Below are positions 14,701 through 26,144 of a stretch of DNA of 64,000 nt, in pieces (positions within the stretch are counted from its first letter, which is position 1; every line of letters starts with the position of its first letter). A program made the position numbers and the translations under genes. Location: the NCBI GenBank assembly GCA_014871385.1, contig CM026427.1:14096430-14160429 (forward strand). The letters run 5' to 3'. The DNA comes from Ceratodon purpureus (Eukaryota > Streptophyta > Bryopsida > Pseudoditrichales > Ditrichaceae). Below the pieces are notes generated by a model. It did not search any database. It had not been told where the DNA came from and was given only the letters and a program-made list of their open reading frames with translations.

Positions 14701-16368
14701 TTTCAGGGCTTGACTGGCCTGGCTTCGCCTGATTTCGGTTGCATTCGGCCATTTCTGCTGAATTTTATACCATGTTTCTGGTGAGGATCAACTGTGATCT
14801 AATATTGTTAAATGCAGGTTTCGGAATATAAGACAGCTATGGGGCCTTGGGGATTCCGTGTCACTGTGAACATCTAAGTTCTGAAGTTCTGAATCAGATG
14901 CTTTGATTGTCCATATCTCATTCAGTAGTAGGAACTAGCATATGATAATGGGCTCATTGGAAAGATTTTGTCGAGCACTACAAGGTGCATATATCACAAA
15001 CAAGTTTTGACCAAGATGTGAGTAATATGATATATGTTTTTTCCACAATGCAATCTGGTCAATTTCGTGGTAGAAGTCTTATGGCCATGCCCCACTCTTT
15101 AACAATTGTGGAAACTAGTAAAAGCTTTGAAAAACTTGTGAGTCACATAATTTTACAGGTTGTTGTGACTTTAACCAATAAGTAAAATTGTCGCTCACAT
15201 CTGAAAATTTGGGCAACATTGACCATACCTTTGTCGTTTGTAGCTAAAAAGCTGAATGTTGCCTCCACTCTAACTACCTTTTGTTAATTTGTAGTTTTCA
15301 AGGTGGGCAAGTAATGGGTGTGTGGTAAGAATGATATCACACTTTTTTCATGACAATTTTGACAATATTGTGCTTAATTGTTAATTTAGGGTTTACTTTT
15401 GATTTCTACATCAATTTTGATTCTTGAAGACCAATTATTGAGATTGGAAAAGATATTTTTGAATTAATGACATAAGTTGAATGCAATGAGCATCTCTGCA
15501 CGCCAATTGTCTTCCTTGTGTAAAAGTTTGATGTGCTCAATTTCTACAATGGGCAATGACAACTACATCCTTTCAAATTATTCAATGACAACAACATTGT
15601 GTGGAAAATGGCTCAAAGCTTTGTATCAAAATTGGTGCTCCATCGCAATTGCTTGAACTTTTCCATTCTTCATGTCGCTAATGAATTGTAATTGTGGTTG
15701 AAGCCTATATCAATAGCTTGCTTTTAATGGATGTATATGATTGTAAGCAAATGTATTCAACACTTGTGATGTTGAAAAAGATTGACATTTACATTTGCAA
15801 CTAATTTCAACCACATATTAATTTTTAAGATTTTTGTTGCTAAGCTGCAAACCCACTTGAAATAAAGGTGGTAGTTGCTTAATATAAAGTAAAATATGGA
15901 GCAAACTTCTTGATCTGCTCCAAACTCTTTGCGATTGGACAATCAATAGTTAGATGTGCACTTTGACAAATGATAAATGCAATCAATGTTTAGTTTCAAA
16001 ACTTATTCAATTAATCTTGTAAAGATTAGATGATCACAATAATACAAAAGTTTAGATAGTGGTGTCATATGCTGGAGATACAAAGTGTTATAGATTATAT
16101 CCAAATCTACATTGAAAAGCCAAAAAGTTTCTTTTACCTTGAAGATTATTTTTAATATAAGGCTAACAATCATTCAATAGTTTGTCAAATTGTGGTTGAT
16201 TCTAAGAAATAGTTTTTTGATATCTTTGTATGCATACGTGAAAGTATGCGTACAAAGTTGTGGATGTCAATGCATTATTGGCACAAGTTGTCCTTGAGGC
16301 AAAAATGAATTTTGATGAAGATGGAGTTCTACACCTCAAACATTGAAATGAAGCTTCTACACTTCTAT
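14701..16368. other. AT-rich intergenic DNA
   Basis: I see no gene or clear repeat here. Composition returns to AT-rich, with only short chance frames, up to the hAT insertion site. Confidence 0.6.
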
Positions 16369-16376
16369 GTTGAAAC
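16369..16376. repeat. hAT target-site duplication, left (GTTGAAAC)
   Basis: This 8-bp sequence abuts the left terminus of the 4.9-kb element and is repeated exactly at 21314-21321. An 8-bp duplication is diagnostic of hAT transposition. The absence of mismatches suggests a fairly young insertion. Confidence 0.95.
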
Positions 16377-16387
16377 CAGCGTTTTTT
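16377..16387. repeat. hAT terminal inverted repeat, left
   Basis: CAGCGTTTTTT, 11 bases, exact inverse of 21303-21313. Confidence 0.93.
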
Positions 16388-17204
16388 CTACGATTTTCAT
16401 TTTGGAGCTCTGGTGGCCACATGTGAACATTTTCGAGAGAATCACTGGCTGCCACTCATTTTATTTAAGGGATTTTTTTTTATTTATTTCTAAAAATTCT
16501 CAGAGTTTATGCACCATTTCTGGCACTATACAAATTTTTCTGTAAGCCAGTAGGTGGCACCTAGGTGATTCTATGTGTCAAAGTTACGGCGACATCGCAA
16601 GAATTTGCAGAGCAAAATCTCAGACTCCTAGGCGAGTAAAACACAACTGAGGGGGAAATGTGGCGACATTATGAGTTTCCCGTATCTCCCGCGATGAAAT
16701 CTCTCAGCGTCGGTTCACCATTTCTCCTGATCTCCTGCCCAGGTAGGATAACAAAATAGAAATAACAAAGACTGCAAGTAAATTCAAGCGAAGGCAAACA
16801 CATCGACCAACAGGAATGCATCATCGAAATTTGACAAGAACCATCCAGCAAAGGAAAACACGACATTGAGATTTGGCCCACAACATCGACAAAAGGGTTT
16901 CACCAGCAAAGGAAAGCAAAACAGTGAGCACTGAGTATATTACAAAATGAACTCAATGAATACTCAAGACACCTGAAGATCGACAAAAGGAAATCAGTAA
17001 AGATTGAAGACACAACATGCATAAAATGAAATCGGACACTTGAAAAAAGACTCAGGGAAAAACTGGGACTCGGGAGGGGAAGGTCTGGTGAACCGACGAC
17101 TTCCACGGTGAAGGCCAGACAGACGTCTGGCCTATCGTGTTTCATCATTGAGACGCCTGCGTAAGAACCTGCAAAACTCCAGAATTGAAAACACAACGTT
17201 AACG

Positions 17205-20200
17205 TTAGTCTCCCTTCCTCACCGAAGCCTTCCACTGATCATAGGCTGCATCGTAAGGAAAGTCATCAAGGGAGTAGAACTCTTGGGCGTGCATCCCAAC
17301 CACGAGTGGCAGGTGTGTGGACAGGCGGTTCCGAAGCTTATTTTTCATGAAGCTGAGAGTGGAGAAGGTGCGTTCGTCTTCAACACTCCCCAGAACAGTG
17401 ACCACAGCCAGTTCCACAACCTTCATATACTCCGACAGCTTGTGCCGGAGTAAAGAGTTGGTTTCTATGCGACGCCAGAGGCGGGTCAACGGATTCAGAG
17501 GGAGATCCCCCTGCATGGCAGCATGGCAATTGGCTTTCATAGCAATTTTAAACATGCAAGCCTGTTCGTCTAGCCTCGGGATGGAAAGGACCGGTGGAGC
17601 ATCCTTTCCTTTAGACTTCGGAACAGGAGCTACAGAATCGGCAACCGGCTCCACATGTGTGCCTTCAGATGACTGGCCCAAAGAGCCCCCCCCCTTCTTC
17701 GGAATGGCATATGTTTTAACGAGCCCATAGTGTTCCTTAATGACAGTAATGTGCTTGTCAAAATCAGAGTCGGCATTCTCCCGTAGCCAATACTGAGGGT
17801 AAACGAACCCGAATGCATCCATGAGGGATGATGAGGGGAATCGCCCCTCAAGCTCTGCAATGAGCTTCTCAGCTGCCTCTACATACCACACAGCCAGTGA
17901 ACAACGGTTAGACCGTGCACAACATTTCCAATAGACAAACCGGTAAGCGATAAAACTGCAGCATGTTTAAATCAGGAAGTAATTCACAGAATTCAAAGAC
18001 TCTTACCTCTACACAGTTGTTTCACGTCATGCACAATATCCGCATAGACTTGTTTTGTGACCATGCGAATTGTCTGCTTCCCGGCCTCCCTGTACGTGGC
18101 TGGAATACTGTGACCAGTAGGTGTAAAGTGGAGGACCTCGGCAGCATCGACGTTGAGATCAAAGGAGCCTTGCACCCAACTCATGGGAATTGCCTCATGT
18201 CTCACGCCAACTAGTCCTTTGAAGTCGAAGAATACGTCATGTGTAAACGCTGTATGATCGTCAAGATAAAACGAAAATACCTCTGAGATGCACATCTGAA
18301 TTGCCGAGACATAGTCACAGACAAACACGTCACGTGCTTGAGCGAATTGCATGAGACTGTGGACACATTTCAGAAGCGGCAAGAGGCCGGACAGGCCAAG
18401 TAAGATTTGAATGTCTGTGAGGTGTTCCAGGTTCTTCCGTGCAATCTCCATCAACTTTTTATCAACCTTTGCTTTGCTGCCCATGCCGTCCTCTACAGGC
18501 CGCACAGAATCCGTGGACATCTTCACAATGAGGGGCCGGTATTGGCACATAACCCGCACAGCCGGGGACAACATCGAAATCCACCTCGTTTTCACATTTT
18601 TGAGAATCTTCAGCCCTTTAGAGTGCATCAACTCAGCCAGTTTCACGAACTCCAAGTGTCTCTTCGGGGATTTTGCAAAAAAGGCGTGCAGGCTTGTCAA
18701 CATCTCTTCGATACGCTCCACGACGGGTAAGGAGCTCAGAGTCCGAACCGCCAAGTTCGTCCTGTGAGCCTGCGCACAGCAGAAGACGAGCACTGGTAAG
18801 ACTTCAACAGCTCCCCCTAAAACCTAGTTCAAAAATAAAAACGCAATGCTAAACATCTAAAGCAGCAAGCTACATGACCTAAACCCCATGCTGCGAATGC
18901 AAATACTTACCATGCAGTGTATGCCAAGCATACGAGGTGCGAAATTGTTCTTGAGCTGATTAACTACTCCGTTTTTTGTGCCTTGAAATGTGCTGACTCC
19001 ATCTGCACAGTATTCCACAGCATTAGAACATTAGAATTCGAAATTAAGTTCCCTAATCGGTACATTGCTGTGGTTTTTAGGGTCTGCAATCTCCATGCAG
19101 GAAGATGCACAGAATGTCAACGACAGCAGCGTGCATGATATCGTCATTGATCTCTCACCGCACCTCCATTAGCATGCACAACACTGCACCCACCTCACCG
19201 ATACAAAAAGGACAGAACTTAAACAGGGTTTGGATTTTACGCACCTGCTCCGAAGGATGCAAATCGGGAGAGAAGTTGATCTTCCTTGATGCCGGCTTGG
19301 TTCTTCAACGCCTCGACGATTACGCTGGTGAGGTTGTCGCTGCCGCCTCCATCGACGACGCGCTCCAACGACAACAACATCGCCTTCCTCTCCCAGTCTT
19401 CACAGACATATCCATGTATAGATATCCAACTCTGGGTATCTAACGTGGTTACCTCATCACATGTAACGGAGAAGAACCGTGCTCTGCCCATAACCTCTTG
19501 TGTTTTGAGCTGCACCTGATGGTGCAAACATTCAGCCAACGCCCACCCTGCGGAGTCGCTCCAGTGACGCTTTGGCAACTTCGGCACAGCCAAGAAGTTC
19601 AGTAGCGGTACAAGAGCCGCGTACTCTAGCATTGGCCTCCCCTCTTGGAGGAGATGGAGTATCGTAGCGAACTGCAGCCTTTTCTGCGCTCTCTCACCCT
19701 TCACCACGGCGAGTTGCTCCGCCACCGTGACTGAATTTCGAGCTGCGCAGAGTCTCTCGTAACGCAAATGTTTACAATTCTTCGCCACATACCACTGGCC
19801 CTTTTTAATCCCCGGAGCCATGTCCTTGGTCGCTTTCCGCTTTCCGCTGTGCTTCACCAAAGTATCCCACTTGGGTCCCAGAATCTTGGGCTTACCTGTG
19901 ATCTGCGAGCAGACAACACACTTCACTGACTGGAAGAGTCCGTCAGAACCGCGAAATAGCTCCGCCCATGGTAGTTTCGCGGACCACGTTTCTTGGAATT
20001 TCCGAGTTGCATCGTAATTTTTCTTCGGCACCTTCTCTCTGACGTCCACCTCGATGTCGTCATCGGAGAATTCATCCTCCTCTTCGACCATGGGCAACTT
20101 ACCTTTATCGACAACCCTGGATACCACAGGCGCATCAACACCTGCAATGTTAACGTTAGATTCATTGTGTCCGACCTCGACAGACCCCTCCGATGACAGA

Positions 20201-20523
20201 ACAATGACGTCCGCCACGGAGTCCGACGTGCATGGTGCACTGCATGCGGGAATAGTATCCGCGTCAACAGTAAGCAGCCTGACAGCAGGGTTCGACCTCC
20301 GCCGATGACCCGCACCCCCCTTCACCTTCCTCTTTCGAGGATTATCGCACACTGATAGACTCTTAGTACCCACACTTGAGCACCCCGCGACAGAATTGGA
20401 GGTCATAGACATACTGGATCCATCAAGAAGCACAGTGGGAGTAACCCCAGACGACGAAGACGACGACCCAGTCATCGGGATCCTGTTGTAGTATCGGAAT
20501 AGAGCAGATCCAGGAGAAACCAT
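17205..20523 (-). CDS. hAT-family transposase with BED-like finger (935 aa)
   Basis: DNA transposase that would cut and paste the surrounding element. There are four exons on the minus strand: 20523-19245, 19002-18911, 18769-18007 and 17878-17205. Introns are GT..AG, phases close, and no internal stop is present. The N-terminus is Ser-rich with a basic NPRKRKVK at 61-68 (probable nuclear signal) and an acidic patch near 147-156. A C202-x2-C205...H225 motif marks a BED/TTF-like zinc finger. The RNase-H-like core has candidate catalytic Asp356 (VTCDEV) and Asp427 (GADGVS), followed by the hAT signature HCMAHRTNLAV at the exon 2/3 join. The C-terminus has the hAT dimerisation motif (EDERTFSTLSFMKNKLRNRL). 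The architecture resembles the ZNF862/KIAA1586-like hAT lineage. The start is the first ATG in the open frame. A domesticated gene is unlikely because the TIRs and target duplication are intact. Confidence 0.9.
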
Positions 20524-20535
20524 CGCAACCCCACT

Positions 20536-20856
20536 CTACAACAATAAGTCAATGACTTCAACGACGTTCAGAATTTTCAGGAGCGGAATCAGAAGAGCAC
20601 AAATGAAAAGCACAATCACAAGTTCAGTGATACCAAAAACTCCGGCAACATTGGACGCTGGGGTAGCATCAAAATCAGTGCCGCGATACAGAAGCCAAGC
20701 GCGAGACAGCATGAGACAGAGACAACATGCACAGCTCAATTGCTGCAAAACCAAGCGCCAAAGCTCCGCACTCCACAGACCCCAACCCAACTTTCCCCCA
20801 TTGTACAATGCGAGGATTAAAATAAACACCCTAATCCCCCTTGCATTCCCGCCCAT
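20536..20856 (-). CDS. Small hydrophobic ORF upstream of the transposase (106 aa)
   Basis: The frame opens at an ATG at 20856 and stops at 20536, twelve bases before the transposase ATG, on the same strand and inside the same element. The predicted peptide is strikingly hydrophobic, with one segment near residues 9-20 and stronger Leu/Ile/Val-rich segments near 35-50 and 78-104. It could be an upstream ORF in the transposase leader that lowers translation, an accessory membrane protein of the element, or a chance frame. An acceptor-like 'ttggttttgcag' inside it also allows a 5' UTR intron. No family is recognised. Confidence 0.25.
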   Translation of the reverse strand: MGGNARGIRVFILILALYNGGKLGWGLWSAELWRLVLQQLSCACCLCLMLSRAWLLYRGTDFDATPASNVAGVFGITELVIVLFICALLIPLLKILNVVEVIDLLL

Positions 20857-21302
20857 GGTCAACAATCGTTGTTCGACTTCTCCGGCAAAAACATTCAAAA
20901 CACAAAGGAAATCAAGAAAGATCAAAGAATGCCAAACAATGAGCAACCCTCCTGCGAAGTACACAACAGAACAGGCGACATGGAAACTGATGATGGTGCA
21001 TCAAGGTGGCGATAGCCAGGTGGAAGCAGGGGATTTGTGGACTGTCGGATCAAAGCCGCCAGGCTCCAACCCCACTCCATCCACTCTGCTTTGGTAGCCA
21101 GCTGGCTACATCAAGGAAACGGCGGGGTACTTCTCATCATACCCCCAGGCGACGTGACCAGCCTCAACCATCGAACGGTGGCGATTGCAGGAGACGAATC
21201 AGGTAATTCTTGGCACTTTCACATTTGAGTTTTACCCTGTTTTATCGCATTTTGAGGATATGCTCAGATTTATTTCGCCATTAGGCTTTAAATCGCCAGT
21301 TA

Positions 21303-21313
21303 AAAAAACGCTG
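21303..21313. repeat. hAT terminal inverted repeat, right
   Basis: This is the exact reverse complement of 16377-16387, directly followed by GTTGAAAC. Confidence 0.93.
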
Positions 21314-21321
21314 GTTGAAAC
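21314..21321. repeat. hAT target-site duplication, right (GTTGAAAC)
   Basis: Right-hand copy of the 8-bp duplication, identical to 16369-16376. Confidence 0.95.
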
Positions 21322-24300
21322 TATGGTAAGATGAATATAAACGTTGTAGAAAACACTACTTGAGTATAGAATCAAGTTAGTTAAGCAAGCCTTGATGCTT
21401 TGATAATTAGTTTTTACTTTGAACTAAACAAATACGTGATTACATGTAAATTTGTTGCTTAAAGCCTTCATGCTCATTGCTTCTAACGCGAATGTTAAAA
21501 CAATAAACATATTACTCTTATAATGAATCATTGTTCATGATTGTTTGAGTTTTTTCTTTGATTATAATCTTTATTTCAAGTAGACTACATGGTGAACAAG
21601 GAGCAATTGAATTTTGCAAATCTTTAGAAAGTCATTTTAACGATATAACACAAAGTAGATAAAAGACCACCATATCTACCAATGTTGCTTCAAAAATAAT
21701 TACAAACTCCAAGAAAGCATAAGGAGGCCGCGACATATATGACCTAATTCTTCTCTTAATGTATGCTTTTTGTATACATGGAAAAATATTTACATGTTTT
21801 TATTTGGTTTTTTTTTATAAAAAAAACCTTCGTTCAAGACCCTATTTTTTGACACTATAGAAGTAAATACAATTCCTTTTACTCTTTTCAGGATTTTTTT
21901 TTTTTCAAGGCTAGAATAAAGAAATCAGTTGCAACTTTACTTAGATGTAGTGTTGTCAACTATGACTCTCATCCTTGAGTATTAAAAAGAAAAATTCAAT
22001 ATACGGTTCAAATGAAATTGTACAATAGATTTTTCTATGAGAAAGATATGAAATATAATTGGAGTCATTTCTTAAAGAGTTGGAAGTACTGGTACATGAG
22101 ATGATGCGGGTTGATAACCATGCATAAGCCATATGGATGTTTGCGCTTGTAAATGGCATATGAATAGATAATTTGATGCTTACATTTTCAATGTTTGCAA
22201 AAGCTTAATCCATCATTTGTAATAAGCCAACAATTGCTCTCACCAACCCCTTCTAGATTTTATTAACCTTCATGTTGCATCACTAGAACTACTTCGATTA
22301 CATCACCAATTTGGTTTAAGTGTTTCTCTTTTGCCTTCTAAGTGGATTGGTGGTTCTTATTGATAGAGGCTACAAGATCCTTTGTTCCATTTACATTAGC
22401 CTCCGCAAGACCAAATATAATATTATTTTTTTCATTTTTTTCTCATATGACTAGAGCTTAAGACAATTGACTTCTTCGAAGTACCTACAAAGGAAGTTGT
22501 GGAACAATGGTTGCACATCATTGGCATCTACCAAATCAACTAGGATTGTGATGTGAGGATCATCGAAGTTCTTTTCAAAAATGGCGACAAATAATTGCAA
22601 ACTCTTGGAGCAACATTGAATTAAAGGATCATTAGACAAGTACTCAATCTTTATATCACCAATATTGTTAATCACATTGTTCTATTCATTTGAATATAGT
22701 CTTAGAGGTGTCTAATGTCTTGAGTAGTTAATGTCATCCTTAGACTTCACGTACGAGTAATAAATCAAGACAATCTAGTGGCTATACTTCCAATCTTTTA
22801 TAAAGAAATTTGTTCATGAGATCATGTTTTTTATGAAATTTATTCATGAATAAATTATACTTGTTTTACTTCTCAAATGCCATCATCTAGTATGAAATGT
22901 TGTGCTTTGATCAAAGATAATAATTTTTATCTTGTTAAAGGCGTGGTACAATTTGTTCTACCTGACCATCTAAGCATTTATATCTTGCAACTATAGACAA
23001 ACTTGCTCTACCATAGCTACTTGTGAAATGCAATTCCAATTTGCTTTGATTGAAATACCTTGTTTTGAGGTTCGTGATTCTCAATATACTCCTGTAAGGA
23101 TTGAGCCACTACTCTTGATGGAGAAATTATCATGTATCTATGTTGTTGAGCACAAAGTACCGGTAGGAAATATACAACGCATACATGATACTGGTGATAA
23201 AATAAATAGGCAAAATTTCAAGTGTTGTTCGAAAATTGGCTACAAGTAGGATTTTGATAAAATACTTGCAATTATTATGAAAGATAAGCGGTGTGTTCTT
23301 GAAGGTGTTGGTCAAGATGGTAGTAGGGAAGGAACTCGGGATGGTAATAGAGAAGGAACTGGGAGTGGCAATAGAGGAGGAAACATAGGTAATGGGGGAG
23401 GAGGAAGTGGAGATGGGTATAATGGCTCAGGAGGATGTGGAGGTGGTGACAACGATCATCAATTTCATTCTTCAACTTTAGTGTACACGAGTGATTGTAA
23501 ACACTTAGTTGGCAATACCATCTTGAACTATTTGATGCAATGTTGCAACCAAGATCTTTTGCAAATCATAAAATAAAAGACTTGTTCAAATTGTCGTACA
23601 TCATAACAAAATTGACTTAATTTTTTAATGATGCGAGGACATCAATGTTTTTTAATGGATATATTGACTTTAACAAGAAAATGACATGTGCATGTTTTTA
23701 TTAAGCATGAAGTCATAGACAATCTCAAATATTCAAAATAAACAGCAAATAATAGATAGTGGTGACTCATGAGGTTCAAGCTATAGCTTTGAGCTTACAT
23801 TGTGCATTGCAATATGTAGTAGCGGTTTTAGTCATCACTACGCCTTCAATGATTTTTGTTAATGCTTTAGCATTGTTCTAGTCACAAGCTGGATTGATCC
23901 ATTTTGAATTGCAATTGTTGTTGTAATAGCAATGATGCGTCTAGGAATCTTCTATTCAAGTATTCTTAAAATTTTAGCTTAGACAAAGATAAGATAGTAT
24001 TTGGCATGAAATCACTCCTATAAACCACAAATGTTGCCTTCAATTGACAAATTATACAAGTTTAAATATGGTTTATACTCCCAATTTTGAAGTCTACATC
24101 TATACTTGATGAGTAGTCATGTACCTTCAAACTCTCTTGCTGAAGTATGGAACAAATCAATATTAACAACTAGAAAAGAAACTTTTAGTTCTCTCTTGAT
24201 TTTGAGGTGTATATGTAATTGCTATAAAAATTTCTAAAATATTCTCATTTTGATATTCTATAAAATGTCACTTCTATTGAAACTTTACAATACCTTTGCG

Positions 24301-24527
24301 TTGTTACAAAATTCAATTTTCCATCCAACTTGCTCACATATCTACAATCCATTAAGTTTAGGGTTTGACTAGCAATTGCTTGCCATTTGATGTATAAAAT
24401 GTGACAAAACATGAATAGATGTATACAACCTTATTAGTAATTTCTTCCAAATAACAATCATATATAATATATCCAATATGCTCAAAAAGTTTCATATAGA
24501 TCTATCAATAGTTGCTGAGATGCTATG

Positions 24528-24626
24528 GCATAAGTCAAATGTAAAATATTAAATCATATTGTTGCATAAATCCAATGTAAAATATTAAACCATATTGTTG
24601 CATAAGTCCAATGTAAAATATTGAAT
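24528..24626 (+). repeat. 36-bp tandem repeat, about 2.7 copies
   Basis: Units begin with 'gcataagtccaatgtaaaat' at 24528, 24564 and 24600, a spacing of exactly 36 bases, with few mismatches. Confidence 0.85.
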
Positions 24627-24779
24627 ATTGATTTTTTGACTTGCAAATTATATAAATTTTTAACTATTGAATACTTAATCTTTTAATTTTAATTACAAAG
24701 ATGTTTTAGCTATCCTTCCTAAATAGGTTTAGTAGACTTTGACTCTTCTTTGTTTTAAAATTTTCACTATATAGGTTGG

Positions 24780-25330
24780 AGGTTTTACGCTAGTATGGTA
24801 TAAATGACATTGTTTTCTTGTACATACAATTTCAAGGGAAATAATAAGATCTAGCATAGTGAAAGGAACGTTAATATTCTAAAAAAATAGGAAAAAACAA
24901 GAGAAAAAAGAAAAAAGAAAATCTATCTTTTTTGTGATGAAGAGAAAGTTTTGCATCTTAATCCAAAAAGGTGCAAAAACTTTGATTCTTGATGGAATGA
25001 AATTTTTTCTATTATAAAAGATTTTTTTGATACTCTCAAAGGCCATCATGATAGTTGCTTGTACAAAAAATCCCAAAGGTACTTCTGAGGTATAAGAAAA
25101 AGTTTAAAGTTGTTTGACAAGTAGTAAAACGGCTTCAAGCACCATAAATATTTTTCTAATGTCTAATGCAAAAGAAATTCCCCATGTCTACAAAAGATTT
25201 CTTAAATTCACATTCAATATTGACATTGTAAAAAGCTGCCTAAAATCAGAGAAATCCCATTCTAGGACTATGGCCAATTGGAGGTTAATGAAACAAAGAT
25301 TTCCTTATTCCAAGATTTTCCATATTCTCA
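24780..25330 (+). repeat. Dispersed AT-rich repeat, copy C
   Basis: It shares the ordered blocks of the 1370-2010 repeat: 'ttttcttgtac', 'ctagcatagtgaaa', 'ttcttgatggaatgaaattt', 'cttgtacaaaaaatcccaaa' and 'ttgacattgtaaaaagctgc'. It is the longest parallel to copy A. Confidence 0.5.
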
Positions 25331-25880
25331 TGCAAAAATATTTATAAAGTATAGGCATCAAACTATTTTGATGTTTTCTAAAAACCTAATTTAGATCTTA
25401 AACCTACACTTGCATCAATTATTACAAGCTTATTTGATGTTGACATGTTAGAATATGATCACAACCTATAAGCCATCAATAATGCAACTTGTAATCATTT
25501 TTTAATTTTTTTTTAAAAATAATTTCTGAAATATTGTTTGAAGATTGTCTCACTTTTGTTTTTAGATATTTAAATGTTGATATGTTGATTAGAAACTAAA
25601 ATCTGAATTTTTAGAAGAATTTATACTCAACTACAATCTTCAACTATCTTCTTTCGAAAAGTACAATTGATCATCGTTTACATTTTAGACTTCATTTGGA
25701 CAAATGTACAATCATCATTATTGATTTCACGCATCTTAGAGGCTTACTAGACAAACCACATCTTAGTTTATTTCAATTGCAAAGCTTCAAATTAAAGAAA
25801 ACAAGGTTGTTGCTCTTGTAACTAGTCTTGTATGACTCTTTAGAAGTGTGCTTGACTGTTTCCCATAAAAAATAAAATAT

Positions 25881-26144
25881 AAAATCCCATTATTCATGAA
25901 GGTATTTACATCTACAATTCTTGAAGAATCTATGTTTTTAAGAAACTTAGTCTGAAAAAAACTATGGTCATATGCATCTCTCGGTTTGGTTTGTTCATTT
26001 CAAATACAAAAAAAATAAAAATCCCATTATTCATGAAGGTATCTACATCTACAATTCCTGAAGAATCTATGTTTTTAAGAAACTTAGCCTGAAAAAAACT
26101 ACGGCCCTGTACATCTCTCGGTACCTTTGGTTTGTTCATTTCAG
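25881..26144 (+). repeat. Tandem duplication of a ~125-137-bp block
   Basis: The block beginning 'aaaatcccattattcatgaa' at 25881 starts again at 26018, and the two copies stay nearly identical through 'ggtttgttcatttca'. Differences are a handful of substitutions and one small insertion in copy 2. It lies at the border between AT-rich DNA and the leader region of the epimerase gene. Confidence 0.9.

Larger units (their letters stand above)
16377..21313 (-). mobile_element. Complete autonomous-type hAT transposon, 4937 bp
   Basis: The left end reads CAGCGTTTTTT, and the right end is its exact reverse complement (11 bp, with looser matching inward). CAGCG fits the hAT CA(G)NG terminus. Both sides carry the 8-bp duplication GTTGAAAC. 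Inside, on the minus strand, lies an uninterrupted four-exon transposase gene. Subterminal regions at both ends hold several copies of a short GGCGAC/GGCGAT motif in both orientations: about 16587 and 16672 on the left, and about 20978, 21007, 21150, 21179, 21276 and 21293 on the right. Such motifs are candidate transposase-binding sites. All parts needed for mobility appear to be present; activity itself cannot be judged from sequence. Confidence 0.95.
21322..25880. other. AT-rich repeat-bearing intergenic DNA
   Basis: No supported gene. A plus-strand frame at 23277-23576 encodes a glycine-rich low-complexity stretch and is preceded by another short frame (23028-23249). Together they may be a decayed gene, but no motif identifies it. 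The region also holds a 36-bp tandem repeat (24528-24626) and a dispersed-repeat copy (24780-25330). Confidence 0.5.

Noticed and set aside
18770-18829. Transposase exon 3 beginning earlier, after an AG near 18830
   Set aside because: It would stay in frame but would insert about 20 residues into the conserved HCMAHRTNLA motif. The acceptor at 18770 keeps the motif intact.
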